Part shown: positions 46,128 through 54,897 of the stretch, piece after piece
Layout of the letters: every line of letters starts with the position of its first letter
How positions within the stretch are numbered: position 1 is the stretch's first letter
Program-made: the position numbers and the translations under genes
The notes under the pieces: generated by a model
Seen by the model: the letters and a program-made list of their open reading frames with translations, nothing else
What the model was told of the DNA's origin: nothing
The model's database searches: none
Assembly (NCBI RefSeq): GCF_000374625.1
Contig: NZ_KB894765.1
Span: forward strand, 248,001 to 312,000
From: Allobrachymonas chironomi DSM 19884
GTDB taxonomy: Bacteria > Pseudomonadota > Gammaproteobacteria > Burkholderiales > Burkholderiaceae_C
Direction: 5' to 3'
Length of the DNA: 64,000 nt

Positions 46128-47083
46128 GTCAAGATTCCTGTCAGCCAGGCCAGGCCCACCAGCCCCGGCAGCACCATCGCCACGGCACGCTGCGCCAACC
46201 GGATCGCCTGCGGCACATGGCCGGGCTGCGCCTGCGCACCGGCCGCATGCAGGGTATAGACACCGGGCTTGCGCAGCTGCACATCCAGCCCCAATGCCAT
46301 CGCCGCCATCGGCCAGCCACTGTTGGGCGATGGCGTTTGTGCCGCCTCGCGCCGCAAGACCGACAGGCGCAGGCGGCGCGGCCAGGCAGCCAGCAGCAGG
46401 CCGATGCCAGTCAGGCGTGCCGGCAACCAGGCCAGCACATCATCCGCACGTGCCGCCCACTTGCCGGCCCACTCCCAGCGCCGCCCGCGATAGATACCAC
46501 GATAGCCCCACATGGAGTCGGCGGTATCGGCAAAACGGAACAGCGCCGCACCCGGCAAACCCAGCAACAGGAACCAGAACAGCGGCGCAATCACCGAATC
46601 ATTGAGGTTTTCCGACAGGCTTTCCAGCGCGCTCTCGCGCACCTGCACTGCATCCAGCACCGTCACGTCACGGCTGACGATACGCGCCAGCTGCTGCTGG
46701 CCATCGTGCAGCGACTGCTCCAGTGCCGTCTCCACTGCCGCCACCTCATCGGTCAGCATGCGCCAGGAAAACAGCGGTTTCAGCAACACGCCCAGCAACA
46801 CGCCGGCCCAGGTCCAGGGCAGCCAGGACAGCAGCCATTGCAGCGTTCCTGCCACCAGCAGCACCAGCAACGCGCCCAGCCCCCAGGCTGCCGCACCACG
46901 CCAGAACGAGAACCAGTCCTCGCCCCCGGTGCGCACCCCGGATTGCAACCAGTCACCGGCACGCTGCAAGTAGTGCCCGATCCATACCACCGGATGCCAG
47001 CGCGGCGAAGGCTCCCCCAGCCACAGATCGATCAGCCAGGCCACCAGTACGGCCAGCACGCTGCTGGCCAGCCACTCCAGCAT
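46124..47083 (-). CDS. cbiB: Adenosylcobinamide-phosphate synthase (CbiB/CobD-type)
   Basis: A 319-residue inner-membrane enzyme that attaches aminopropanol (phosphate) to adenosylcobyric acid. Family features: DLWLGEPSPRWHPVVWIGHY near the N-terminus, RESALESLSENLNDSVIAPL with acidic catalytic region, and WGYRGIYRGRRWEWAGKWAARADD. Four or five hydrophobic segments are visible (LASSVLAVLVAWLID; AWGLGALLVLLVAG; APLFWFLLLGLPGAAL). The start at 47083 lies 9 bases past the bioB stop. Confidence 0.93.
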   Translation of the reverse strand: MLEWLASSVLAVLVAWLIDLWLGEPSPRWHPVVWIGHYLQRAGDWLQSGVRTGGEDWFSFWRGAAAWGLGALLVLLVAGTLQWLLSWLPWTWAGVLLGVLLKPLFSWRMLTDEVAAVETALEQSLHDGQQQLARIVSRDVTVLDAVQVRESALESLSENLNDSVIAPLFWFLLLGLPGAALFRFADTADSMWGYRGIYRGRRWEWAGKWAARADDVLAWLPARLTGIGLLLAAWPRRLRLSVLRREAAQTPSPNSGWPMAAMALGLDVQLRKPGVYTLHAAGAQAQPGHVPQAIRLAQRAVAMVLPGLVGLAWLTGILT

Positions 47084-47091
47084 CTTCCCGA

Positions 47092-48147
47092 TCAGGCCTG
47101 CTGCTTGCCGGCGCGCATGCCGAGGCGCTCGATCAGCTGCATGTCGGCCTCCACATCCGGGTTGCCGGTGGTCAGCAGCTTCTCGCCATAGAAGATCGAG
47201 TTGGCGCCCGCCATGAAGCACATCGCCTGCATGGTATCGGCCATGGCGGTACGGCCCGCCGACAGGCGTACGCGCGCCTTGGGCATGGTGATGCGCGCCA
47301 CGGCGATCATGCGCACGAACTCCAGCGGATCAATGTCGTCCACCTCGGCCAGCGGCGTGCCTTCCACCTTCACCAGGTTGTTGATCGGCACGCTGTCCGG
47401 GTAGTGCGGATGCAGATTGGCCAGCTGGCCCACCAGTTCGGCACGCTGGCGGCGGTTCTCGCCCATGCCGATGATGCCGCCACTGCATACGCTCACGCCC
47501 ACGTTGCGCACGTTCTCCAGCGTGTCCAGGCGATCCTGGTAGTCACGCGTGGTGATGATGTTGCCGTAGTTCTCGGGTGCCGTGTCCAGGTTGTGGTTGT
47601 AGTAGTCCAGGCCGGCCTCCTTCAGCTCGGCTGCATGCTCTTTCGTCAGCATGCCCAGCGTGCAGCAGGCTTCCAGGCCCACTTCCTTGACCGTCCTGAT
47701 CAGCGTCACCACATTCTCGATGTCGCGGTCCTTGGGAGCGCGCCAGGCGGCCCCCATGCAGAAGCGCGTGGCACCGGCCGCCTTGGCCTTTTCGGCCGCT
47801 TCACGCACGGCATCGGCCTCCATCAGTTTGGTGGCTTCGACCGGGGTGTCATGGTGCACCGACTGCGGGCAGTAACCGCAATCCTCCGGGCAGCCACCGG
47901 TCTTGATCGACAGCAGCGTGGCGAATTCCACCTCGGCCGGATCGAAATGCTCGCGGTGTACCTGCTGCGCACGGAACATCAGCTCCGGGAACGGCAGCGC
48001 AAACAGCGCCTCGATATCCTCGATGGCCCAGCGATTGGTGCTGGCCGGTTGCGGCTGCTGGCTGCGCGGCACGCAGAAGTGCACGCTCTGCTCGGCCGTA
48101 CCGTGGCAGCTGGAAGGGTTGTGGGTCGTCGTGGCTGTATCCAGCAT
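47092..48147 (-). CDS. bioB: Biotin synthase
   Basis: A 351-residue radical SAM enzyme that inserts sulfur into dethiobiotin. The [4Fe-4S]-SAM cysteines are in [10 protein letters not shown], and the [2Fe-2S] cluster and substrate residues include [25 protein letters not shown] and RLSAGR. I chose ATG 48147, which has AGGAG five bases upstream; an earlier in-frame ATG at 48180 has no ribosome site. No other biotin gene is near. It sits between bluB and cbiB in the B12-riboswitch operon, an unexpected partner. Confidence 0.97.
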   Translation of the reverse strand: MLDTATTTHNPSSCHGTAEQSVHFCVPRSQQPQPASTNRWAIEDIEALFALPFPELMFRAQQVHREHFDPAEVEFATLLSIKTGGCPEDCGYCPQSVHHDTPVEATKLMEADAVREAAEKAKAAGATRFCMGAAWRAPKDRDIENVVTLIRTVKEVGLEACCTLGMLTKEHAAELKEAGLDYYNHNLDTAPENYGNIITTRDYQDRLDTLENVRNVGVSVCSGGIIGMGENRRQRAELVGQLANLHPHYPDSVPINNLVKVEGTPLAEVDDIDPLEFVRMIAVARITMPKARVRLSAGRTAMADTMQAMCFMAGANSIFYGEKLLTTGNPDVEADMQLIERLGMRAGKQQA

Positions 48148-48197
48148 GGTGGCTCCTGTTGTCTGTTGCATATCGCTCATTGTTCTGAAAACCGCGT

Positions 48198-48899
48198 TCA
48201 GGTTTCTGACGCGGTGCCGCCCTCCGGCGGCTGACGGGTTTCCGGCTGTCCCCAGCCGTTTTCGAACACCACGTCGGCCAGCGGCATGCGCTGGGCCCAG
48301 CGCTCCTGCTGCAGCATGGGTTCATCGTAAAAGGCCGGTACCGGGCCCAGGCAGACCAGTGCCAGCGGGCTGGCTCCGGGCGGCAGCTGCAGCAGCTGCG
48401 CGACTTCTTCGGGGTCAAACAGCGACACCCAGCCCACGCCCAGTCCCTCGGCCCGTGCCGCAAGCCACATATTCTGCAGCGCGCAGGCCACCGAGGCAAT
48501 ATCCATGTACGGCATGGTGCGGCGGCCAAACACATGCTGCTCGCGGCCATCGGCCAGGCACACGGCCAGCAATTCAGCCGCTTCCAGCAGGCCTTCGACC
48601 TTGAGCCGCATGAACTCTTCCTCGCGCTGGCCCAACGCCCGCGCCGTCTCGATGCGTTCGCGCTCGACCACGGCATGCAGCTGTGTACGCAGACCGCCAT
48701 CGGTGATGCGGATAAAGCGCCAGGGCTGCATGAATCCCACGCTCGGCCCCCAATGCGCTGCCTGCAGCAGACGCTGCAGCACCTCCGGCTCCACCGTGCT
48801 GCCAGGCACAAAGTGCCGCATGTCGCGTCGCTGCGCGATCACGCGGTAAATCGCCTCGCGCTCGGCCTCCGGATAGGCGAACTCGTGTCGGCTGGTCAA
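48198..48899 (-). CDS. bluB: 5,6-dimethylbenzimidazole synthase
   Basis: A nitroreductase-fold flavoprotein that cleaves FMNH2 with oxygen to make DMB, the lower ligand used by CobT. Signatures: [30 protein letters not shown] and [20 protein letters not shown] start it at the TTG at 48899, one base after the cobO stop, because GAGGA lies just before it and family alignment begins at [12 protein letters not shown]; an ATG at 48938 inside cobO lacks a ribosome site and is the alternative. Presence means the organism makes DMB aerobically. Confidence 0.9.
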   Translation of the reverse strand: MTSRHEFAYPEAEREAIYRVIAQRRDMRHFVPGSTVEPEVLQRLLQAAHWGPSVGFMQPWRFIRITDGGLRTQLHAVVERERIETARALGQREEEFMRLKVEGLLEAAELLAVCLADGREQHVFGRRTMPYMDIASVACALQNMWLAARAEGLGVGWVSLFDPEEVAQLLQLPPGASPLALVCLGPVPAFYDEPMLQQERWAQRMPLADVVFENGWGQPETRQPPEGGTASET

Positions 48900-48900
48900 C

Positions 48901-49470
48901 TCAGTCCTCGATGCCACGTTGCGCCGGAATGCCGGCATCAAACGCGTGCTTGACCGGACGCATCTCGGTCACGGTATCCGCCAGATCGACAATCTCCTGC
49001 GGGCAGCGGCGACCGGTCAGGCAGACATGCACCTCCTTGGGACGATTGCGCAGCGTTTCCAGCACATCCTGCAGGTCCAGCCAGCCATACACCAGCGGAT
49101 AGGTGATCTCGTCACACACCACCAGGAAGTGTTCGCCACTCAGGATCGAGGCCTTGGCCCTGGCCCAGCCATCGCGCGCCAGCTGCGCCGAACGTTCCAG
49201 ATCCTGGCTCTTCCAGCTGAAGCCGTCTCCCAGGCCTTCCACCGGCACGCCCAGTTTCTCGAAGCTGCGATGTTCGCCAAAGCGCGCGCTCGGGACCTTC
49301 ATGAACTGGTAGATCTTCACATTCTTGCCACGGCCACTGGCACGCAGTGCCAGGCCGAATGCCGCCGTGCTCTTGCCCTTGCCGTCGCCGGTATTGATGA
49401 TCAGCAGGCCACGACGCTCGCCTTCCGGCGTCTCGTAGGGCTTGTCCTTGGGGGGTTCTTCGATTTGCAT
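48901..49470 (-). CDS. cobO: Cob(I)alamin adenosyltransferase
   Basis: A 189-residue CobA/CobO/BtuR-type enzyme that adds the adenosyl ligand to corrinoids. The P-loop is [19 protein letters not shown]; other features are [28 protein letters not shown] and the ending [25 protein letters not shown]. It lies 18 bases after cobU. Can serve salvage as well as synthesis. Confidence 0.95.
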   Translation of the reverse strand: MQIEEPPKDKPYETPEGERRGLLIINTGDGKGKSTAAFGLALRASGRGKNVKIYQFMKVPSARFGEHRSFEKLGVPVEGLGDGFSWKSQDLERSAQLARDGWARAKASILSGEHFLVVCDEITYPLVYGWLDLQDVLETLRNRPKEVHVCLTGRRCPQEIVDLADTVTEMRPVKHAFDAGIPAQRGIED

Positions 49471-49488
49471 GGTCAGCTCCTTGCGCTG

Positions 49489-50070
49489 CTAGTCGGTCGA
49501 TTTCAGGGTCAGCGGCAGGCCGGCAGCCATCAGCGTGACGTGGCTGCAGTCAGCGGCCACGCGCTGGTTCAGGCGGCCCAGGCTGTCCACAAAGGCACGC
49601 GTTTCGCGTCCCAGCGGAATCACGCCCAGGCCGATTTCATTGCTCACGATATACAGCGGCCCCGGATAGTCGCGCATGGCCTGCAGCAACTGGTGGATCG
49701 CCTGCTCGGCCTGCACCGCGTTGGCCGATTCGCCATCCAGCGGCATCAGCTGCTGCGTCAGCCACAGCGTCAGGCAGTCCAGCACGATGGCCGTCCCGGG
49801 CGCGGCATGCTGCTGCAGCAGTTCCGCCACCGGCAGGCTGCGGCTGCCAGCGGGCATCTGCAAGGTTTCCATGCCCGGTACACGGCGCGCGCGCTCCTGC
49901 TGGTGACGCAAGATGCGTGTCTGCATCTCGGCATCCCATGGCCGGGCCGTTGCCAGGTAGAGCGCGCGGTGCGCGGCATCTGCCGCCAGCCACTGCGCCG
50001 CCAGCTGCTCGGCGCGCACTGTCTTGCCCGATTTCTGGCCGCCCAGAATCAGTTCGTGATGCGCTCTCAT
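49489..50070 (-). CDS. cobU: Adenosylcobinamide kinase / guanylyltransferase
   Basis: A 193-residue bifunctional enzyme that phosphorylates adenosylcobinamide and transfers GMP to it. The P-loop is LILGGQKSGKTVRAEQLA (usually GG.RSGKS), then YLATARPWDAEMQTRILRHQ with the GMP-binding His, LDCLTLWLTQQL and VSNEIGLGVIPLGRETRAF. It is the first gene after the cobalamin riboswitch and sets the operon's start. Confidence 0.95.
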   Translation of the reverse strand: MRAHHELILGGQKSGKTVRAEQLAAQWLAADAAHRALYLATARPWDAEMQTRILRHQQERARRVPGMETLQMPAGSRSLPVAELLQQHAAPGTAIVLDCLTLWLTQQLMPLDGESANAVQAEQAIHQLLQAMRDYPGPLYIVSNEIGLGVIPLGRETRAFVDSLGRLNQRVAADCSHVTLMAAGLPLTLKSTD

Positions 50071-50239
50071 GCCGGTACCCCCGCCGTGCGCACGCAGTTG
50101 CCGCCACAGGGCTGCAGCCGGATACTCGCAACAGGTTCAGGGAAGGCCAGCCAGGGCATGAGAGAGAAGATTCCGTACTCAGGGTGCCTGCAGTCCACCC
50201 CGCTGCGGCATCCGACATGGTGCCGGCACAATGCGACAC

Positions 50240-50445
50240 CCCCTTGCTGGCCGGTCTCCGGGCTGACGGCAGGCAAGTGGCACCTTCCCGGCCTGAGCCA
50301 GTGGCATTTGCGCAGTTGCTGTCGCCCTGAAGGCGACGCCGTTCACCGTTGCGGGGGCAGCGCAGGCTGCGGACAGGCCTGCGGCCCTCCTCCTGCTTCC
50401 CGTTGAAGCCCCTGGCCGGAACGGCCGCCGGGGCACCAGCAATCC
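50240..50445 (-). promoter_or_regulatory. Cobalamin (B12) riboswitch
   Basis: Reading on the minus strand: GGTGCCCCGGC start, GGGAAGCAGG, the conserved CTGCCCCCGCAACGG block, the B12 box-like AAATGCCACTGG, GGGAAGGTGCCAC and the closing AGCCCGGAGACCGGCC (about 50249-50264). Order and sequences match the AdoCbl riboswitch consensus. It ends about 170 bases before cobU and should repress the whole cobU to cobT operon, including bioB, when adenosylcobalamin is plentiful. The remaining leader (50071-50239) presumably holds the expression platform; I see no clear T-run terminator there. Confidence 0.9.
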
Positions 50446-50449
50446 TTCC

Positions 50450-50455
50450 ATTGTA
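50450..50455 (-). promoter_or_regulatory. Probable -10 element of the cobalamin operon promoter
   Basis: TACAAT on the minus strand, just upstream of the riboswitch 5' end. The matching -35 is weak. Confidence 0.45.
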
Positions 50456-50586
50456 AAAGCAAACGCGGACAAATCCCGTCAAGCCGGCTACGCCACCCCG
50501 GCCGCTGCCGACAAGGCGGAACGCATCATCTACAATGGTGGGTCTGCCCCGGCTTGCCACCACCTCTTTTCATGCGATCAGCTGCC

Positions 50587-50889
50587 ATGAACACTCCTGT
50601 CTCCCCGATCTCCCTCGACCATGTGGCCGACCGCATGGAACGCATGCTGCTGCGCTACCAGGAGCTGCAGAAGACCAACAGCCTGTTGCAACAACAGCTG
50701 CAGGAAATCAGCCAGGAGCGCGACTCGCTCAAGTCCCGCCTGGCCGCCGCCCGTTCGCGCGTGGATGTGCTGCTGACACGACTGCAATCGGTCGATCCGG
50801 CGCAGCCGCTGCAGTCTGCCGGCAGCTCCGCACCGCTGGCCGCCTGGGGCCTGCACAACTCGGTCAACGACGATCCGGCCAAGGACTAA
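50587..50889 (+). CDS. ZapB-like coiled-coil protein upstream of zapA
   Basis: A 100-residue protein whose first ~70 residues form a coiled coil (MERMLLRYQELQKTNSLLQQ; SQERDSLKSRLAAARSRVDV) and whose tail is flexible. Small coiled-coil genes of this type stand directly before zapA in many gamma- and betaproteobacteria and are thought to bind the division machinery. The ATG at 50587 has weak spacing to any ribosome site; a TACAAT box at 50531 could be the promoter. Function is inferred from position and fold. Confidence 0.75.
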   Translation: MNTPVSPISLDHVADRMERMLLRYQELQKTNSLLQQQLQEISQERDSLKSRLAAARSRVDVLLTRLQSVDPAQPLQSAGSSAPLAAWGLHNSVNDDPAKD

Positions 50890-50892
50890 GCC

Positions 50893-51237
50893 ATGAAGCA
50901 ACTCGAAAAATCCATCATGGGCCAGGCCTATGTGCTGGCCTGCCCGGACGATTCCGAAGCCCAGATGAACGAAGCCGTGGCCCGTGTCGATGCCGCCATG
51001 TGCCGCATCCGCGATGCCGGCAAGATCCGCGCCCGTGAACGCATTGCCGTGCTGGCAGCCCTCAACCTGGCTTTCGACATGATCCAGCAGGAACAGCAGG
51101 TCCAGACCCAGACCCTGCCGCTGGCCGTCAGCGGGGATGGCCTCCCGGACGAAGAACAGCTGCAGGCCCAGGCCCGTCTGCAGGCCCTGATGGCCCGCAT
51201 GGACGAAGCCCTGGCAGAAGATGGTCGCCTGATCTGA
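50893..51237 (+). CDS. zapA: Cell division protein ZapA
   Basis: A 114-residue Z-ring-associated protein that bundles FtsZ filaments. The N-terminal beta part has IMGQAYVLACPDDSEAQMNE and ARVDAAMCRIRDAGKIRARE, which is the ZapA signature, then helix ERIAVLAALNLAFDMIQQEQ and a coiled-coil tail. It starts 3 bases after the coiled-coil gene. As in many proteobacteria it is followed by 6S RNA. Confidence 0.93.
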   Translation: MKQLEKSIMGQAYVLACPDDSEAQMNEAVARVDAAMCRIRDAGKIRARERIAVLAALNLAFDMIQQEQQVQTQTLPLAVSGDGLPDEEQLQAQARLQALMARMDEALAEDGRLI

Positions 51238-51328
51238 CAATCCGCACCGGCACAGGCCCGTGCAGGCCCATGTGGGCTGCGCGGGCATATTTTTACAAAG
51301 CTGACACCCCAGCCGGCCCTGATCGGCC

Positions 51329-51334
51329 TACAAT
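51329..51334 (+). promoter_or_regulatory. -10 element of the 6S RNA promoter
   Basis: TACAAT lies 6 bases before the 5' end of the 6S RNA stem. The best -35-like sequence, CTGACA at 51301-51306, is 22 bases away, longer than the normal 16-18. Confidence 0.55.
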
Positions 51335-51339
51335 GGACT

Positions 51340-51510
51340 CGTCTGCAGCGGTCATGGCTTTATATTTCCTTGAACCAATGCTCATAGAGCCCGGGCTTGG
51401 TACATTGCCTGGCCAGCGTGATCATCTCGCGTCAGATGAACCCACGGCCTTGCTGCCCTTGCCCACCTGAACCCCTCCGTTCAGGATGACGGTCATGGCA
51501 TGCTGCAGAC
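51340..51510 (+). ncRNA. ssrS: 6S RNA
   Basis: 6S RNA mimics an open promoter and sequesters sigma-70 RNA polymerase in stationary phase. The terminal arms pair perfectly (GTCTGCAGC at 51341-51349 with GCTGCAGAC at 51502-51510); further in, TCCTTGAAC can pair with GTTCAGGA around the central bubble. The stretches CTTGAACCAATGCTCATAGA and GAGCCCGGGCTTGG match betaproteobacterial 6S RNAs as I recall them. Length ~170 nt and position between zapA and a membrane gene fit the conserved synteny. The ends are approximate. Confidence 0.85.
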
Positions 51511-51562
51511 CCTTATCTCCCCACGACGCGCACCCCTCCCCCCAAGCCTTACAATTCCAGCC

Positions 51563-52387
51563 ATGATTCTGGAACCGATAACGATTGCCCAGCTCGCCAT
51601 GCTGGGCCTGCTGGGTGGCTTCATGGCGGGTTTGCTGGGCGTCGGAGGCGGCATGGTGCTGGTCCCCTTCATCACCTGGATCCTGACCAGCCGTGGCGTA
51701 GACAGCCAGCTGGCCGTCAAGATGGCCATTGCCACTTCCATGGCCACCATCATCTTCACGTCCATTTCCTCGGTGCGTGCCCACCACAAGCATGGCAAGG
51801 TCCGCTGGGATCTGGTCAAGGGCATCGCACCGGGCATCATGCTCGGTGCCCTGATTGTCAGCATCGGCGTGTTTGCCCTGCTCAAGGGGGCCTGGCTGTC
51901 CATCATCTTCGGCGTGCTGGTCATCTTTGCCGGCGGCCAGATGTTCTTCGACCGCAAGCCCAAGCCCACACGGCAGATGCCCGGTCCGGCTGGCCAGGTG
52001 GCAGCCGGTGGCGTCATCGGCTTTCTTTCCGGCCTGCTCGGTGCCGGCGGCGGCTTCCTCAGTGTCCCTTTCATGGCCTGGCACAACGTGCCGATCCACA
52101 ATGCCGTGGCCACCAGTTCTGCGCTGGGATTCCCGATCGCCATCTTCAACGTGATCGGCTACATCATCAGTGGCTGGAATGCCCCTGCGCTGCCAGCCTA
52201 CTCGGTCGGCTATGTCTGGCTTCCGGCCCTGGTCTGCATCGCTTCCTGCAGCGTGCTGATGGCTCCGGTAGGTGCCCGTACCGCCCACGCCCTGCCGGTC
52301 AAGACGCTCAAGCGCGTGTTTGCCCTGATCCTGACCGGTCTGGCCATCAGCATGCTGATCAAGGGCCTGCAGCTGCTGAGCAGCTGA
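51563..52387 (+). CDS. TauE/SafE-family (TSUP) sulfite/anion exporter
   Basis: A 274-residue membrane protein with about eight hydrophobic segments. The two TSUP signatures are repeated: LLGGFMAGLLGVGGGMVLVPF near the N-terminus and VIGFLSGLLGAGGGFLSVPF in the second half, reflecting the internal duplication of the family. It exports small organosulfur or sulfite-like anions; substrate unknown here. ATG at 51563 follows the 6S RNA by about 50 bases, so it may share that promoter region. Confidence 0.88.
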   Translation: MILEPITIAQLAMLGLLGGFMAGLLGVGGGMVLVPFITWILTSRGVDSQLAVKMAIATSMATIIFTSISSVRAHHKHGKVRWDLVKGIAPGIMLGALIVSIGVFALLKGAWLSIIFGVLVIFAGGQMFFDRKPKPTRQMPGPAGQVAAGGVIGFLSGLLGAGGGFLSVPFMAWHNVPIHNAVATSSALGFPIAIFNVIGYIISGWNAPALPAYSVGYVWLPALVCIASCSVLMAPVGARTAHALPVKTLKRVFALILTGLAISMLIKGLQLLSS

Positions 52388-52419
52388 CCTCCAACGCCCA
52401 GACATCCCTTCCATAAGCA

Positions 52420-52456
52420 ACGGCCTGCAGCACAAACTGCAGGCCGTCCGTTTTTT
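52420..52456 (+). terminator. Terminator of the TSUP transporter gene
   Basis: ACGGCCTGCAG-CACAAA-CTGCAGGCCGT perfect 11-bp stem followed shortly by six T residues. Confidence 0.85.
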
Positions 52457-52496
52457 CACCGGACAGGCAGCGCCACAGCTGCCAGCATTCAGCGCA

Positions 52497-53180
52497 TCAG
52501 CACCAGGGCGCCTGGTCGTGCACCAGACCCATGTACAGGGCCACGCCAGCGCTTACCGCCAGCGCCAGACCCGCCAGACGCACGCCCCACTGGCCATTGC
52601 CCCAACCCAGGTGCTTCATGCGCAACAGCAGCCAGGGACCGGCCATCAGCGACACGCTGGTACCCAGCACGAACAGCGCCATCACGGCAGCCCCCTGCAG
52701 CGGCTCACCGGTCAGGGCCGCCACCAGCAGCGCTGAATACAGCAGGCCACATGGCAATAGCGCCCACAGCATGCCAACGAGCACCGGGCCGGCCACGCCA
52801 CCCTTGCGCTGCAGCGCCTTCACCTTTTCCCAGACACGGCGTGCCGAACGCTCCAGCCAGGCCGGCTGACGCGCCTGCACCAGCAGCACCAGGCCCAGCA
52901 ACAGGGCGGCAATATGCACCATGGTCCAGACCGGGCGCAAGGCGGCACTCTGCGTGGTCAACCAGCCCAGCGCCTGGATGGTGGCCGCTGCGACAGCGCC
53001 CAGAGTGGCATAGCCGATCACCCGCCCCAGCTGGAACAGGCCCATCGCCATTGTCTGCTTGCCCTGCTGCTCGCCTGCCGTATAGCCAATACCGGCACAG
53101 GCAGCCCCGCACATGGCAATGCAGTGCGGCCCCCCTGCCAAACCCATCAGCAGGGCCGTGATCGCCATAGAAGTCTGCAT
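52497..53180 (-). CDS. COG2836-type membrane protein associated with cbb3 oxidase genes
   Basis: A 227-residue protein with about six transmembrane segments. Conserved features are LMGLAGGPHCIAMCGAACAG, with a HC...MC metal-binding-like motif in the first segment, and LWALLPCGLLYSALLVAALT in the fourth. These Cys/His residues in membrane are typical of the SafE/COG2836 group that sits beside ccoNOQP and fnr and is thought to take part in copper or electron transfer for oxidase maturation. It lies upstream-facing of hemN in the same direction but 101 bases apart. Confidence 0.8.
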   Translation of the reverse strand: MQTSMAITALLMGLAGGPHCIAMCGAACAGIGYTAGEQQGKQTMAMGLFQLGRVIGYATLGAVAAATIQALGWLTTQSAALRPVWTMVHIAALLLGLVLLVQARQPAWLERSARRVWEKVKALQRKGGVAGPVLVGMLWALLPCGLLYSALLVAALTGEPLQGAAVMALFVLGTSVSLMAGPWLLLRMKHLGWGNGQWGVRLAGLALAVSAGVALYMGLVHDQAPWC

Positions 53181-53281
53181 GAACGTATCCTCATCCGGTC
53201 TGCCTGAACTGCCGGCAGGCCTGTTGCTGGCACGCCTGCAGCCTGGCTGCGCATGCCCGGTTCCTGCCCCCGTGGCAGGTA

Positions 53282-54682
53282 TCAGATGATTTTAGAGAAT
53301 TTGGTGCGCGAGCGCGCATCCTGCAGGTATTTGTCAAACACCATGGCAATGCCGCGCACGAAATACCAGCCCTGCCCGGTCACCGTGATGCCCTGGTCGG
53401 TCAGCTGTACCATGCCCTCGCGCTCCTTCTCCTGCAGCATCTCCAGCTCGCGCGCAAAATACTCGCGGAAGCGGATCGTCGGATACGCCCGCTCGACCGA
53501 CTCGAACCACAGCTCGCCCTGGCACATGATGGCCATGATCACGCTGCGACGCACCAGATCGTCACTGCTCAGCGTCAGGCCACGCACCACCGGGAAGTGG
53601 CCACGCTCCAGGGCGTCGTAATACGCCTCGAGCGTCTTGGCATTCTGGCTGTAGGTAGCGCCAATACGGCCAATCGCCGAAACGCCCAGACCGATCAGAT
53701 CGCAGTCCGGCTGCGTGCTGTACCCCTGAAAGTTGCGGTGCAGGCGCCCTTGCTGCTTGGCGATCGCCAGCGCATCTCCGGGCAGTGCAAAGTGGTCCAT
53801 GCCGACATACACATAACCGGCCTCCTCGAAGGCCTTGAGCGACTGCGCCAGCATCTGCACCTTCTCGGCTCCGGTGGGCAAGGTATAGGCATCAATGCGG
53901 CGCTGCGGCTTGAAGCGCTCCGGCAAATGCGCATAGGCGTACAGCGCAATCCGGTCCGGACGCAGCTCGCGGATCTGCTCCAGCGTCCGTGCAAACGAGG
54001 CCGCGCTCTGCATCGGCAGGCCGTAGATCAGGTCGGCGTTGATCGAATCGAAACCGATCTCGCGCGCTGCCCTGGCCAATGCAAACACCTGGTCGGCCGG
54101 CTGGATGCGATGCACCGCCTTTTGCACCTGCGGATCAAAATCCTGCACGCCAAAACTCAGGCGATTGAAGCCCAGTGCATGCAGTGTCTTCAGCCGCGCC
54201 ACATCCACCGTGCGCGGATCGACCTCGATCGAATACTCGCCGCCCGGCACCAGCGTAAAGGCCTTGCGGATCATGTCCATCAGCCTGGTCAGGTGCTCGT
54301 CATCCAGAAAAGTCGGCGTGCCGCCACCAAAGTGCAGCTGGGAAATCGCCTGACCTGCTCCCAGCCTCGCCACGTGCAGGTCGATCTCGCGCTGCAGGTA
54401 GGCCAGGTATTCGATACCGCGTTCCTTGTGCTTGGTGATGATCTTGTTGCAGGCACAGTAATAGCAGAGCGACTCGCAGAACGGCACGTGGACATACAGC
54501 GATAGTGGCAGCGCATGAGCCGGACGCGAATTGTGGCGCTGCTCCAGCGCCGCCATGTAGTCCGGCTCCCCAAAGGTCTCGACAAAGCGGTCGGCTGTCG
54601 GGTAGGAGGTATAGCGGGGGCCGGGAACGTCGTAACGTGTCAGCAGCTCCGGTGTCAGTGCGGGATGGTGGTTCAGGCTCAT
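53282..54682 (-). CDS. hemN: Oxygen-independent coproporphyrinogen III dehydrogenase
   Basis: A 466-residue radical SAM enzyme that makes protoporphyrinogen IX under low oxygen. The cluster motif is PFCESLCYYCACNK (C-X3-C-X2-C plus the extra Cys characteristic of HemN). Other features: LHFGGGTPTFLDDEHLTRLM, SIEVDPRTVD and YGLPMQSAASF, and the N-terminal YDVPGPRYTSYPTADRF that distinguishes true HemN from HemW. It is divergent from fnr, with an FNR box in the gap, which fits anaerobic induction. Supplies heme for the neighbouring cbb3 oxidase. Confidence 0.96.
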   Translation of the reverse strand: MSLNHHPALTPELLTRYDVPGPRYTSYPTADRFVETFGEPDYMAALEQRHNSRPAHALPLSLYVHVPFCESLCYYCACNKIITKHKERGIEYLAYLQREIDLHVARLGAGQAISQLHFGGGTPTFLDDEHLTRLMDMIRKAFTLVPGGEYSIEVDPRTVDVARLKTLHALGFNRLSFGVQDFDPQVQKAVHRIQPADQVFALARAAREIGFDSINADLIYGLPMQSAASFARTLEQIRELRPDRIALYAYAHLPERFKPQRRIDAYTLPTGAEKVQMLAQSLKAFEEAGYVYVGMDHFALPGDALAIAKQQGRLHRNFQGYSTQPDCDLIGLGVSAIGRIGATYSQNAKTLEAYYDALERGHFPVVRGLTLSSDDLVRRSVIMAIMCQGELWFESVERAYPTIRFREYFARELEMLQEKEREGMVQLTDQGITVTGQGWYFVRGIAMVFDKYLQDARSRTKFSKII

Positions 54683-54812
54683 GGGGAAATTCTAGACTCT
54701 TAAGTAGGTATGTGCAGCACAGGCGGCCATGGCCGATGGGCAGGCGCTGCCTCTGGCTGCAGAATGGCTGTGAAGAATGTCCGCAATGTGCCCAATCACG
54801 GCCTGCATGGTC

Positions 54813-54826
54813 TTGATTTGCATCAA
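54813..54826. promoter_or_regulatory. FNR box between hemN and fnr
   Basis: TTGATTTGCATCAA is a perfect FNR/ANR palindrome (TTGAT-N4-ATCAA). For fnr, a CATAAT -10 element at 54845-54850 places the site centre near -37, close to the usual -41.5 of an activating position. It could instead or also control hemN on the other strand. Confidence 0.85.
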
Positions 54827-54897
54827 GCGAACGGGTGCGCATGCCATAATCGGCCCATCCATTACAGATATCAAGGGATATCGCGTCAGACTGTGCC

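Noticed and set aside
51270-51470. 66-codon frame downstream of zapA
   Set aside because: It overlaps the 6S RNA promoter and stem; the RNA structure explains the sequence.
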